Shown here: positions 46,827 to 55,984 of the stretch, in pieces
Position numbering within the stretch: position 1 is the stretch's first letter
Layout: every line of letters begins with the position of its first letter
From: Shewanella waksmanii ATCC BAA-643
Lineage (GTDB): Bacteria > Pseudomonadota > Gammaproteobacteria > Enterobacterales > Shewanellaceae
Assembly (NCBI RefSeq): GCF_000518805.1
Contig: NZ_JAEH01000007.1
Coordinates: 89,946 to 153,945, forward strand
Length of the DNA: 64,000 nt
Direction: 5' to 3'
The notes under the pieces: model-generated
Told to the model about the DNA's origin: nothing
Database searches by the model: none
The model's input: the letters and a program-made list of their open reading frames with translations, nothing else
Translations under genes and position numbers: made by a program

Positions 46827-47114
46827 TTATTTACTGGTTGTTAGAATTTTAACCAATGTAGGGTAATCATTAAGATCGCTCACTGGTTCATATTGTTGTT
46901 CTTGACTATGAAAATCACAATCTATGCAAGACTGCTCCTGACAATGTATGCGTTGTTTACAACTCGTTAAGCAGATCTGCCACACTTGCTGTTTGGTATG
47001 CTGATCCAAGCAGCGAAAATCTGCAGCACATAGCCCGCCACTTCTGATTAAGTTTGCTAATACATCGTAAGAAAGCGAAATATTGAGTTTTTGATTAGCC
47101 ATTGCGTTGTTCAT
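46827..47114 (-). CDS. Seven-cysteine small protein (95 residues) behind a Fur box
   Basis: MANQKLNISLSYDVLANLIR-type start, then Cys29, Cys35, Cys48, Cys52, Cys58, Cys63 and Cys66, including CLTSC, CIDC and nearby His. There is no signal peptide, so a cytosolic iron-sulfur or zinc protein is likely. A near-perfect Fur site lies 30 bases upstream and a -10-like TATATT between. The recombinase gene begins 95 bases downstream on the same strand, so both may share this promoter. No clear ribosome site; Met1 or Met5 could start. Family not recognised; relation to small Fur-controlled ferredoxin-like proteins is only a possibility. Confidence 0.75.
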   Translation of the reverse strand: MNNAMANQKLNISLSYDVLANLIRSGGLCAADFRCLDQHTKQQVWQICLTSCKQRIHCQEQSCIDCDFHSQEQQYEPVSDLNDYPTLVKILTTSK

Positions 47115-47144
47115 TTGAAAGCGATTAAGCTTAATATACCTAAA

Positions 47145-47159
47145 TGAGAATTATTATCA
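47145..47159. promoter_or_regulatory. Fur box between the Cys-rich gene and the HD-GYP gene
   Basis: TGAGAAT-T-ATTATCA differs from the 7-1-7 Fur consensus TGATAAT-N-ATTATCA at one base. It sits 31 bases from the Cys-rich gene start, overlapping where its promoter should be, and 138 bases from the divergent regulator start. Confidence 0.68.
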
Positions 47160-47296
47160 ACAACTAATAAAGTTGAAGTTTTTCATAAGGCTTTACTTAA
47201 ATTATTGGCACGATAGTACAAAAAAAACGGGTCAAATTCGTAAGCTGTTCTACACTCATGTATGTAGGGAATTTTTCATACATTCGAGGATGACTG

Positions 47297-48865
47297 ATGC
47301 TGATAGACATGGCCAAGAAAAGCCCCCTCTTTTCAGGTAAAAAAAAGGCTGCCGAAGAAGCTGCTGGCCCCGCGTGGCGGATTTTAATTGTAGATGATGA
47401 GCCAGATGTACATACCGTTACCAAACTTGCACTGTCACGTTTTAAGTTAGATAACCGCCCATTGGAGTTTATTAATGCTTACAGTGGAGAGGAAGCTAAA
47501 TCCATTTTGATGGATGAGAAAGACGTAGCAATGGCTTTTGTTGATGTGGTGATGGAAAGTGATCATGCAGGTTTAGAGTTAGTTAAATGGATCCGTGAAG
47601 ACGCTAGCAACAAGTCTATTAGATTAATCCTACGCACCGGTCAACCAGGACAAGCTCCTGAAGAAGATGTCATTGTTAACTATGATATTAATGACTACAA
47701 AGCAAAAGCTGAGTTAGATTCAAGAAAACTTATCACCAGCGTCTACTCAGCGCTTCGCTCTTACCGTGACATCATGGCGATAGAGCAAGCCAAACAAGCA
47801 CAGATACAGCACCGTCAGGGTCTAGAGCGCGTCGTCAAGGCTACTTCCGGGTTGTTCGAGCTACGTACCCTGCACAACTTTGCTGATGGATTACTTTTTC
47901 AAGTAGCCAACTTATTGAATTTAAGCAATGAAACCCTTCTGCTTTCATGTAACTCGATAGATGCCATGAGCGAAAATGTCGACAGCGAAGAGCCACACAT
48001 TCTAGCGGGAACCGGTCAGTTTGCTGCACATCATGAAAAACCGGTACCTGATCATATTGAAAAAGCATTAAAGCAAGCGTTAAGAGAAAAACGTTGCTTA
48101 TATGAGAACAATTGTTTTATTGGATACTTCCCGGCAAAGAGTGGCTGGATCAATTTGTTATACATGGACAACATTGCAGCCATAGGCGATTTAGACAAAA
48201 AATTAATTGATGTTTTTGCTATCAATGTCGGGGTGGCATTCGAAAACCTACTGTTAAACAAAGAGCTTGAAGATACGCAGTCAGAGCTTATTTTACGTTT
48301 GGGTGATGTCGTTGAAAGCCGTTCTAAAGAAGCAGCTAACCATGTAAAACGTATGGCTGAGTACTGTTATCAGTTGGCACTGCTCTACGGTTTAGATGAG
48401 CACCAGGCAGACCTAATTAAACATGCCTCACCCATGCATGATATCGGAAAAATCGCCACGCCAGATTCGGTGTTGCTCAAACCCGGTAAGCTTAACGATG
48501 AAGAATGGGAGATAATGCGTCAGCACCCTGCTGTTGGTCATCAAATCTTAGCTAACTCTGAACGACCCATCTTGAAAGCTGCCAGCATTATTGCGCTGCA
48601 ACACCATGAAAAATATGATGGTTCTGGCTACCCTAGTGGTTTAAAAGCTGATGAGATCCATATTTTCGCGAGAATAGTTGCCATAGCTGATGTATTTGAT
48701 GCACTTACCCATGCGCGCTGCTATAAGCCCGCTTGGCCACTTGATGAAGTATTGGTTGAAATGAAAAAAGGCTCTGGTTTACATTTCGACCCAGATCTCC
48801 TTAACCTTTTTATCGACAACATAGACGTGTTTAATAAAGTCAAGGAAACGCTTTCGGACGACTAA
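47297..48865 (+). CDS. Response regulator with DUF3369 and HD-GYP domains (probable c-di-GMP phosphodiesterase)
   Basis: 522 residues. A receiver domain (about 28-155) has LIVDDEPD acidic residues and phospho-acceptor Asp83 in AFVDVVM. A DUF3369 sensory domain follows (about 165-320). The C-terminal HD-GYP domain has His381-Asp382 in MHDIGKIATPDSVL, HHEKYDGSGYPSGL with Gly444-Tyr445-Pro446, and IVAIADVFDAL, so the metal ligands for c-di-GMP hydrolysis are present. GAGG seven bases upstream sets the ATG. No partner histidine kinase is adjacent. It is divergent from the Fur-box gene. Confidence 0.92.
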   Translation: MLIDMAKKSPLFSGKKKAAEEAAGPAWRILIVDDEPDVHTVTKLALSRFKLDNRPLEFINAYSGEEAKSILMDEKDVAMAFVDVVMESDHAGLELVKWIREDASNKSIRLILRTGQPGQAPEEDVIVNYDINDYKAKAELDSRKLITSVYSALRSYRDIMAIEQAKQAQIQHRQGLERVVKATSGLFELRTLHNFADGLLFQVANLLNLSNETLLLSCNSIDAMSENVDSEEPHILAGTGQFAAHHEKPVPDHIEKALKQALREKRCLYENNCFIGYFPAKSGWINLLYMDNIAAIGDLDKKLIDVFAINVGVAFENLLLNKELEDTQSELILRLGDVVESRSKEAANHVKRMAEYCYQLALLYGLDEHQADLIKHASPMHDIGKIATPDSVLLKPGKLNDEEWEIMRQHPAVGHQILANSERPILKAASIIALQHHEKYDGSGYPSGLKADEIHIFARIVAIADVFDALTHARCYKPAWPLDEVLVEMKKGSGLHFDPDLLNLFIDNIDVFNKVKETLSDD

Positions 48866-48875
48866 CATAATTTTA

Positions 48876-49346
48876 TCACAGTGGATTATCCGCTAAAAAG
48901 TCAAACCAGAAACTCATTGTTTGCCCTTGGGTAGTGACATTAACCTGAGCTCGCCAAACCATATAGTTACTGCTGCAAGAACCGTATATTAACTCACCTT
49001 GATATACATCTTTAGCCTGTTGCTGCAGATTTACTGGAATAATCCCCATAAACATGTCTCTTCCTTTTACCTGCATGTCTATTTGATCCACGATGTGGTT
49101 GGTACGGACTATCAAATGAATAGGCTTTTCACTTGGCGCGTGGGTTGGGGTAAGTTCAAGAGATACGGTTAATTCTCCGATTTGTTGTTGGCATGGCCCT
49201 TGAGAAAACTGGCACAAACTCTCATCTACTTCCACTACCTTTTTAGCGGTTTGATCTTCCTTCCCACAGCCAACCAAAACACAAAGAAGTGTGACAAATA
49301 TCACATTAAAACCTACTAAAGAACGTCTGATTAGCACAATTTTCAA
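48876..49346 (-). CDS. Small lipoprotein divergent from the cbb3 oxidase operon
   Basis: 156 residues; a signal with lipobox LVGC gives a mature lipoprotein. Cys in SLCQFSQGPCQQ and SCSSNYMVW, with Met-rich GRDMFMGIIP, suggest disulfide or copper contacts; the layout is reminiscent of FixH/YtkA-like beta-sandwich proteins. The listed start is TTG at 49346; GTG at 49337, with AAAAGG nine bases before it, is an equally good start. Since it shares the intergenic FNR box with ccoN, a role in oxidase assembly or metal delivery is inferred. No firm family assignment. Confidence 0.72.
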   Translation of the reverse strand: MKIVLIRRSLVGFNVIFVTLLCVLVGCGKEDQTAKKVVEVDESLCQFSQGPCQQQIGELTVSLELTPTHAPSEKPIHLIVRTNHIVDQIDMQVKGRDMFMGIIPVNLQQQAKDVYQGELIYGSCSSNYMVWRAQVNVTTQGQTMSFWFDFLADNPL

Positions 49347-49384
49347 CCTTTTGAAGCAATTTGTTCACATTGTATATATGTAGC

Positions 49385-49398
49385 TTGATCTGGATCAA
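49385..49398. promoter_or_regulatory. Perfect FNR box between the lipoprotein gene and ccoN
   Basis: TTGAT-CTGG-ATCAA matches the FNR/Anr consensus TTGAT-N4-ATCAA exactly. On the plus strand a -10-like TATCTT at 49420-49425 is placed for a class II FNR promoter. The window also carries fnr itself downstream of the oxidase genes. Confidence 0.78.
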
Positions 49399-49601
49399 TA
49401 TTTGAGACCGCATAATTCCTATCTTTTTTGATATCGCTCAAGTATCATTGCGTTGCTCTGGATTAATTTACGTTAATGTAGGGTGACACATTGACACTTT
49501 TAGCGATGTTTCGTAGGGAATGTGGCTCATGGTGTCCTCATACCGGGTAAAACCAAGTTTTACTCAAACAATAAGTATAAGTAATAAGCAGTGGAAGCAA
49601 T

Positions 49602-51029
49602 ATGATGAACCATTCCCAGCCTCAAGGCGCTGATTACAATTACACCGTAGTTCGCCAATTCGCTTTAACCACAGTTTTGTGGGGCATCATTGGTATGACA
49701 GTCGGTGTATTGATCGCGGCTCAGTTAATCTGGCCACAACTGAACTTTGAAACCCCATGGCTTACGTACAGTCGTCTAAGACCTCTGCACACTAACGCCG
49801 TGATTTTCGCGTTCGGAACATCAGCACTATTCGCAACATCCTACTATATCGTTCAACGCACCTGTCAAACCCGTTTATTTGCGCCCAAGTTGGCTGCATT
49901 TACATTCTGGGGTTGGCAAGCCATTATTCTGTCAGCAGTTGTGACCTTGCCATTGGGTATCACCAGCGGTAAAGAATATGCTGAACTTGAATGGCCAATC
50001 GATATTGCTATCACCATTGTGTGGGTAGCGTACGCCGTTGTCTTCTTCGGTACCATTATTAAGCGAACTACCTCACATATTTATGTGGCGAACTGGTTCT
50101 TTGGTGCCTTCATTATTACCGTAGCGGTGCTTCACATTGTTAACTCAATGTCTGTCCCTATCAGCCTTTGGAAATCTTATTCCTTATATGCTGGTGCCGT
50201 CGATGCGATGGTACAGTGGTGGTACGGCCATAACGCGGTAGGCTTCCTGTTGACAGCTGGTTTCCTCGGTATGATGTACTACTTTGTACCTAAGCAAGCG
50301 GGTCGTCCTGTTTATTCTTACCGTTTGTCTATTGTCCACTTCTGGGCATTGATTGCCCTATACATCTGGGCTGGTCCACATCACCTGCACTACACCGCGC
50401 TACCTGACTGGACTCAGTCATTAGGTATGGTGATGTCATTGATCTTATTTGCCCCATCTTGGGGTGGTATGATTAACGGTATTATGACCCTTTCAGGCGC
50501 TTGGCATAAGCTAAGAACCGACCCTGTTTTACGTTTCCTTGTTGTGTCTTTGTCGTTCTATGGTATGTCGACATTTGAAGGCCCAATGATGGCAATTAAA
50601 ACCGTAAACGCCCTTTCTCATTACACTGACTGGACAGTAGGACACGTTCACTCTGGTGCGCTAGGTTGGGTAGCGATGGTTTCAATTGGTTCTCTATATC
50701 ACCTTATCCCAGCTATTTATGGTCATGGCCGTATGTATAGCAACAATCTAGTCAATGTGCATTTCTGGCTGGCTACGATCGGTACGGTTCTTTATATCGT
50801 ATCAATGTGGATCAGTGGTGTTATGCAGGGTCTAATGTGGCGTGCAGTAAACTCGGACGGAACACTTACTTATAGTTTCGTTGAGAGTATTGAAGCCTCT
50901 TACCCATTCTACTTTGTTCGATTCTTGGGTGGTGTGTTCTTCGTGACTGGTATGTTGTTAATGGCATACAACGTCATCAAGACAGTTAAAGCACCAAAAG
51001 AATCACTGCCAGCACCAGCTGAAGCATAA
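49602..51029 (+). CDS. ccoN: Cytochrome c oxidase cbb3-type, subunit I
   Basis: Catalytic haem-copper subunit of the high-affinity terminal oxidase; about 12 membrane helices. Haem and copper ligands lie in [38 protein letters not shown] and [11 protein letters not shown]. 475 residues, usual length. It begins with two Met codons and ends 12 bases before ccoO. First gene of ccoNOQP, with an FNR box about 200 bases upstream, implying induction at low oxygen. Confidence 0.98.
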   Translation: MMNHSQPQGADYNYTVVRQFALTTVLWGIIGMTVGVLIAAQLIWPQLNFETPWLTYSRLRPLHTNAVIFAFGTSALFATSYYIVQRTCQTRLFAPKLAAFTFWGWQAIILSAVVTLPLGITSGKEYAELEWPIDIAITIVWVAYAVVFFGTIIKRTTSHIYVANWFFGAFIITVAVLHIVNSMSVPISLWKSYSLYAGAVDAMVQWWYGHNAVGFLLTAGFLGMMYYFVPKQAGRPVYSYRLSIVHFWALIALYIWAGPHHLHYTALPDWTQSLGMVMSLILFAPSWGGMINGIMTLSGAWHKLRTDPVLRFLVVSLSFYGMSTFEGPMMAIKTVNALSHYTDWTVGHVHSGALGWVAMVSIGSLYHLIPAIYGHGRMYSNNLVNVHFWLATIGTVLYIVSMWISGVMQGLMWRAVNSDGTLTYSFVESIEASYPFYFVRFLGGVFFVTGMLLMAYNVIKTVKAPKESLPAPAEA

Positions 51030-51041
51030 GGGGTAGATGAG

Positions 51042-51668
51042 ATGAAATTCAATCATGAAATAGTCGAGAAGAATATCGGTCTATTGGGTATTTTCACTGT
51101 ATTAGCCATCAGTGTTGGTGGTTTGGTACAGATCACCCCCCTACTCTTCCAAAAAGACACCACTGAACCTGTAGATGGTTTACGTCCTTATACAGCCTTA
51201 GAGCTTGAAGGTAGAGACATCTATATCCGTGAAGGTTGCTACAACTGTCACAGCCAGATGATTCGTCCACTACGCGCTGAAACAGAGCGTTATGGACACT
51301 ACTCTGTAGCCGGTGAATCAGTGTGGGATCATCCATTCCAGTGGGGTTCTAAGCGTACTGGTCCGGATCTCGCCCGTGTGGGTGGTCGCTATAGCGATAA
51401 GTGGCATGAAGTGCACTTAATCGATCCTCGTGCCGTTGTACCACAGTCAAACATGCCAGGTTTCCCTTGGCTAGCTGAGAATACCTTAGATGGTAAGTAC
51501 ACTCAGAAGAAAATGACTGTACTCAACAACATGCACCCTGGTGAATATAAAGGCAACAACCTTTATACGCAGGAAGAGTTAGAAGGCGCACAAAAAGCAG
51601 TTGAGGGTAAAACCGAAATGCAAGCGCTTATCGCTTACCTGCAGTCGCTAGGTCACGCACTAAAATAA
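51042..51668 (+). CDS. ccoO: Cytochrome c oxidase cbb3-type, subunit II (monohaem c)
   Basis: 208 residues with one N-terminal membrane anchor and a single haem c motif CYNCH in [14 protein letters not shown] (about residue 66). The axial Met is expected in QSNMPGFPW. It is the electron entry partner of ccoN in the inner membrane/periplasm. Immediately follows ccoN. Confidence 0.97.
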   Translation: MKFNHEIVEKNIGLLGIFTVLAISVGGLVQITPLLFQKDTTEPVDGLRPYTALELEGRDIYIREGCYNCHSQMIRPLRAETERYGHYSVAGESVWDHPFQWGSKRTGPDLARVGGRYSDKWHEVHLIDPRAVVPQSNMPGFPWLAENTLDGKYTQKKMTVLNNMHPGEYKGNNLYTQEELEGAQKAVEGKTEMQALIAYLQSLGHALK

Positions 51669-51682
51669 TTGGAGGCATAAAT

Positions 51683-51853
51683 ATGGATTACGGCACAGTA
51701 CAAGGGATTATTACCATTGTTGTTATGGTGACGTTTGTCGGTATTTTTGCGTGGGCTTATAGCGCTCGTCGTAAAGATCAATTTGACGAAGCCGCTAACC
51801 TTGTTTTCTCTGATGAACAGAGCAAAAACAAGGACTCAGGAGAACATAAGTAA
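51683..51853 (+). CDS. ccoQ: Cytochrome c oxidase cbb3-type, subunit IV (CcoQ)
   Basis: 56 residues: one membrane helix (IITIVVMVTFVGIFAWAYS, about 9-27) followed by RRKDQFDEAANLVF and a charged tail, the CcoQ pattern. TTGGAGG ten bases upstream is a strong ribosome site, and the stop overlaps the ccoP start by one base. In other bacteria CcoQ stabilises the oxidase complex. Confidence 0.92.
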   Translation: MDYGTVQGIITIVVMVTFVGIFAWAYSARRKDQFDEAANLVFSDEQSKNKDSGEHK

Positions 51854-52809
51854 TGAGTAGCTTCTGGAGTTTATGGATTACCATTTTGACCTTAGTGGTA
51901 ATTGCAGGATGTTTCATCCTTTTAAAACTTGTCTCTAAAAACACCACAGGTGTTGAAGAAGGCAAGTCTATGGGTCATAGCTTTGATGGTATTGAAGAGA
52001 TCAATAACCCGCTACCAAAGTGGTGGAGTTATATGTTCTACGTAACTATCGTCTTCGGTGTGGTTTACTTAGCGCTTTACCCTGGTTTAGGTAACTTCCA
52101 AGGTTTACTAGGTTGGACAAGTTCTAACCAAAGTATCCGTAACCTTGAAGAGTCTAAATTAGCGGTAGAAACTGCTGCTAAAGAAGGCCGCTGGGTGCAG
52201 TATGACCAAGAAGTAAAGAGCGCCGATGAAAAATTCGGTCCTATCTTCAAAGCCTATGCTGAAACACCGCTTGAAGAGTTGGTCAACAATGAAGAAGCAT
52301 TAAAAGTAGGCGGACGTTTATTCCTACAAAACTGTGCGCAATGCCATGGCAGTGATGCCCGTGGTAGCACAGGCTTCCCTAACCTTACAGACGGTGACTG
52401 GTTATATGGTGGTGAGCTAGAAACCATCAAAGCCTCAATCATGAATGGTCGTCACGGTATGATGCCGCCAAAAGGTGGTTTACCGATTGAAGACAGTGAA
52501 ATCAAAGGCCTAACTGAGTATGTACTTAAGTTATCTGGCCGCGACCACGATGAAGCCCTAGCCGCTCAAGGCCAAGGTTCATTCATGAAAGGTTGTTTCG
52601 CATGTCATGGTATGGACGGTACTGGTAACAAGATGATGGGCGCCCCTAACCTAACCAACAACATTTGGTTATACGGTGGCAGCCGCGGCGCAATTGAACA
52701 CACGCTAATGCAAGGTCGTAGTGGCGTAATGCCAGCTTGGAAAGACATGCTAGGCGAAGAGAAGGTTCATGTTATCTCTGCGTACGTTTATAGCTTGTCA
52801 AACAAATAG
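51853..52809 (+). CDS. ccoP: Cytochrome c oxidase cbb3-type, subunit III (dihaem c)
   Basis: 318 residues. Two N-terminal membrane segments (about 3-24 and 55-75) lead to two cytochrome c domains with CAQCH and CFACH motifs and axial-Met segments (GMMPPKGG, SGVMPAWK). It passes electrons from soluble cytochrome c to CcoO. The last structural gene; followed by a terminator. Confidence 0.97.
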   Translation: MSSFWSLWITILTLVVIAGCFILLKLVSKNTTGVEEGKSMGHSFDGIEEINNPLPKWWSYMFYVTIVFGVVYLALYPGLGNFQGLLGWTSSNQSIRNLEESKLAVETAAKEGRWVQYDQEVKSADEKFGPIFKAYAETPLEELVNNEEALKVGGRLFLQNCAQCHGSDARGSTGFPNLTDGDWLYGGELETIKASIMNGRHGMMPPKGGLPIEDSEIKGLTEYVLKLSGRDHDEALAAQGQGSFMKGCFACHGMDGTGNKMMGAPNLTNNIWLYGGSRGAIEHTLMQGRSGVMPAWKDMLGEEKVHVISAYVYSLSNK

Positions 52810-52828
52810 TTACATCTAGTTAACAAAG

Positions 52829-52858
52829 AGGCCTCGATCGTATCGGGGCCTTTTTTTT
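52829..52858 (+). terminator. ccoNOQP terminator
   Basis: AGGCCTCGAT, 3-base loop, ATCGGGGCCT (one G-T pair), then eight Ts. Confidence 0.9.
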
Positions 52859-52918
52859 AAGTGTCATCTCACACTTTTACATGTAAAATAGCGCTACTTC
52901 ATCCTATAGGTATTGTTA

Positions 52919-53398
52919 ATGAATCAACCTCAACCCTGGTATAAACAATTCTGGCCTTGGTTTCTCATCGTACTGCCACTAATTGCTGTTGTTGCTAGTT
53001 TTAATTTGCTCTATCTTGCGATTGAAAATCGTGATTCGTTAGTCTCTGAAGATTACTATAAAGATGGCAAAAGAATTAATATGGATTTGCGTGCAATCAA
53101 ACAAGCTAAACAGCTTGGTATGCAATATGAATTGCTCGTTGATGATAACAAGTTAACCTTGACTCAACATGGCGGAGAAGCTTATCTCGCCGCGTTAACC
53201 GTGCAATTTTTTCATCCTACGATTAAAGAGAGAGACTTTAATCAAGTGGTTACCGCCGATGGTAATCAACAGTACCAAATCGCGCTAGAGCAACCCTTAA
53301 CCGGCGCCTGGGATGTTCGCATTGAAGGTTTTGATAAGTCGTGGCGCATACAGAAACGATTAGAGATCCGTGACGACAGTCAGTATTGGTTAAACTAA
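52919..53398 (+). CDS. ccoH: FixH/CcoH family oxidase assembly protein
   Basis: 159 residues from the ATG at 52919 (a TTG six bases earlier is in frame but less likely). One N-terminal membrane helix, then SEDYYKDGKRINMDL, the FixH signature, and a periplasmic beta-domain. Members help assemble the cbb3 oxidase. It is seven bases upstream of the P-type ATPase gene. Confidence 0.88.
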   Translation: MNQPQPWYKQFWPWFLIVLPLIAVVASFNLLYLAIENRDSLVSEDYYKDGKRINMDLRAIKQAKQLGMQYELLVDDNKLTLTQHGGEAYLAALTVQFFHPTIKERDFNQVVTADGNQQYQIALEQPLTGAWDVRIEGFDKSWRIQKRLEIRDDSQYWLN

Positions 53399-53405
53399 CC
53401 GTTTT

Positions 53406-55796
53406 ATGAGTAATCCGAGCTGTTTCCATTGCGCAGAGCCGGTAACCACTGGCTCTCAATTTACGACGCTAATCGATAACCAAGCACAGTTGATGTGCTG
53501 CCCAGGCTGTCAGGCTGTTTCCCAGGCTATTATTGATTCCGGTCTGACAAACTATTACAAATATCGTACAGAGCCAGGCAGTAAACAAACGGCCCTTGTG
53601 CCAGAAGAGCTGAATCATTACAGCGCTTTTGACTTACCAGAAGTGCAACAAGACTTTGTCCATCAACAGGACCAACTCTCATCAACATCCTTAACAATAG
53701 ATGGCATCACTTGTGCCGCCTGTGCTTGGTTGATAGAACACAAGCTTAAACATGTTGAAGGTGTGGCCAGCATAAAGGTCAACAGTACAACTGAACGGGC
53801 GCAAATCAAATGGGATAATAGCCAGATAAACCTCAGCGCCATACTTAGTCAAATTAGTGCCATTGGCTACCAAGCTTCCCCTTATCAAGTCGATGAACAA
53901 GAAAAGCAAAGTAAAGAAAACAGCCGCAAGTTTTTGCTAAGACTCGGACTCGCCGGCTTTGCCACCATGCAAGTCATGATGTTTGCCTTGGCCCTCTACT
54001 CTGAATATTTTACCGACTTGGAAGTTGAGTATCGCGACTATTTTCGTTGGGTAAGTATGATTTTTGCTGCGCCTGTGGTGTTTTATTCCGCGCAGCCATT
54101 CTATTTTAGTGCCATAAGAGGCATGCTTGCTGGACGTTTAAACATGGATGTCTCAGTATCAATTGCAATATGTGGCGCATACATAGCCAGTTGTATCGCA
54201 ACGGTTCAAGGTACCGGAGAGGTGTATTTTGAGTCGGTATCCATGTTTACCTTCTTTTTATTACTCGGCCGCTACCTAGAGCAAAACGCACGCCAAAAAG
54301 CAGCAATGAGCGCCAATAACCTACACAAATTGGTGCCGGTAACCGCCAACATGGTGGATGACAGCGGTGTTGTTACTGAAATTCCCGCCAAACAACTCAA
54401 AGTAGGGATGCATGTTCTTGTTAAACCTGGTGATGCCATACCCGCTGATGGAGTCGTTGTAGAGGGCGAGACCGGCGTAAACGAAGCCATGTTAACAGGG
54501 GAGCAAACCCCAGTAATAAAGAACCTGACCAGCGAAGTCTATGCTGGCACCATTAACCTCGATCATCCACTCACTTTCACAGTGACAGCCGTTGGCCAAG
54601 ATCAGCTGGTTAGCGAAATTATGCGTATGCAAGAAGAAGCGGCCAATAACAAGCCCAAAGTCGCTGAGTATATCGATACGATTTCGAATTATTTCACCTG
54701 GACAATTTTAGTCATTGCAGCGTTAACTTACCTGATCTGGCGTATCTATTGGCCAGAAGATGCATTTTGGGTGACATTATCAGTCTTGGTCGCGACATGC
54801 CCCTGTGCCCTCGCCTTAGCCACGCCAACGGCAGTGACCTGTGCTACAGGCTTGTTTACTCGCCTAGGGATTGTTGCTAAAAAGCCTGGGGTGTTCGAAA
54901 AGCTGCCCGCAATCAAACAAGTGGTGTTTGATAAAACTGGGACATTGACTTGCGGAGCCTTGACCATTGAGTCGATGCAGTCCTACCAGTCTTTAACCGA
55001 CATTGAAGCCCTTAATATTGCCACCGCTCTTGAGTCACAATCGCTTCATCCACTGGCTGCGGCGTTTAACGGTGACAGCAGTAAGTTGATGGTAACCGAA
55101 GCTAAAAATTTACCTGGACTTGGCATAAGCGGCAAAGTGAATGGTTTGCAGTACACACTTGGCAGTGCCGCATTTTGTAATGTTGAGCAAACAAATCAAG
55201 TCAAGGATAAACAAACTGTTTATTTAGCTAATGATAGCGGTCTACTGGCACATTTTGTGGTAGTCGACCAACTCAGAGAAGATGCACTTAAAGCCGTTAA
55301 TGAGCTGCGCCTGCAAGGCATTAGCACGAGTATCGCCAGTGGAGACAGCTCCGCTCATGTTAATCAAGTGGCCCAAGCGCTGAATATCTCGGACGTGCAC
55401 AAGAATATGACACCTGCCGCCAAGCTAACCTTGATTCAGCAATACGATCAAACATCGCCAACGGCAATGTTTGGTGATGGGATTAATGACGCGCCAGTGC
55501 TCGCGGGGGCTAATTTGTCTATCGCGATGGGGAGCGGCGCCCATGTCACTAAAAACAGTGCCGATCTTGTGCTGTTAAGTAATCAACTGGCACGCTTTGC
55601 CGATGCGATAAAGATAGCCAAATTAACTCAACAGATCATTAAGCAGAATTTGTGGTGGGCGTTAGGATATAATCTGTTTATTATCCCATTAGCGGTGACT
55701 GGTCATGTTGTCCCCTATATTGCAGCCATCGGTATGTCAGCGAGCTCACTTATTGTCGTTGCCAATAGTCTTAGATTACTTAAGGTAAAATTATGA
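53406..55796 (+). CDS. ccoI: Copper-translocating P1B-type ATPase for cbb3 oxidase maturation
   Basis: 796 residues. The N-terminus has a Cys-rich zinc-like segment (CFHCAEPV, CCPGC), then an HMA domain with GITCAACAW at about 99. Eight membrane helices carry the metal motif ATCPCALALATPTAV; DKTGTLT is the phosphorylation site, with MLTGEQTPV as the actuator and GDGINDAPVLA as the hinge. CcoI/FixI exports Cu(I) for assembly of the CcoN copper site rather than for resistance. It overlaps ccoS by 4 bases. Confidence 0.95.
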   Translation: MSNPSCFHCAEPVTTGSQFTTLIDNQAQLMCCPGCQAVSQAIIDSGLTNYYKYRTEPGSKQTALVPEELNHYSAFDLPEVQQDFVHQQDQLSSTSLTIDGITCAACAWLIEHKLKHVEGVASIKVNSTTERAQIKWDNSQINLSAILSQISAIGYQASPYQVDEQEKQSKENSRKFLLRLGLAGFATMQVMMFALALYSEYFTDLEVEYRDYFRWVSMIFAAPVVFYSAQPFYFSAIRGMLAGRLNMDVSVSIAICGAYIASCIATVQGTGEVYFESVSMFTFFLLLGRYLEQNARQKAAMSANNLHKLVPVTANMVDDSGVVTEIPAKQLKVGMHVLVKPGDAIPADGVVVEGETGVNEAMLTGEQTPVIKNLTSEVYAGTINLDHPLTFTVTAVGQDQLVSEIMRMQEEAANNKPKVAEYIDTISNYFTWTILVIAALTYLIWRIYWPEDAFWVTLSVLVATCPCALALATPTAVTCATGLFTRLGIVAKKPGVFEKLPAIKQVVFDKTGTLTCGALTIESMQSYQSLTDIEALNIATALESQSLHPLAAAFNGDSSKLMVTEAKNLPGLGISGKVNGLQYTLGSAAFCNVEQTNQVKDKQTVYLANDSGLLAHFVVVDQLREDALKAVNELRLQGISTSIASGDSSAHVNQVAQALNISDVHKNMTPAAKLTLIQQYDQTSPTAMFGDGINDAPVLAGANLSIAMGSGAHVTKNSADLVLLSNQLARFADAIKIAKLTQQIIKQNLWWALGYNLFIIPLAVTGHVVPYIAAIGMSASSLIVVANSLRLLKVKL

Positions 55797-55984
55797 GCAT
55801 CATTTATGTTTTGATTCCTATTGCTATGCTGTTCGTGTTGATCGCGGTGGGAATATTCTTCTGGGCAGTAAAATCAGAGCAATTTGATGACTTAGACAGA
55901 CAAAGTGTGTCGATACTATTCGATGACGACATCAAACCTAGCACCCAAGACAAACACAAAGACAACGGCAAGAAATCGAGTTGA
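55793..55984 (+). CDS. ccoS: cbb3 oxidase maturation protein CcoS
   Basis: 63 residues: one membrane helix (about 4-24), then FFWAVKSEQFDDLDRQS with FDDL, the CcoS hallmark, and a charged tail. Required for cofactor insertion in related bacteria. Start overlaps the ccoI stop. Confidence 0.93.
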   Translation: MSIIYVLIPIAMLFVLIAVGIFFWAVKSEQFDDLDRQSVSILFDDDIKPSTQDKHKDNGKKSS

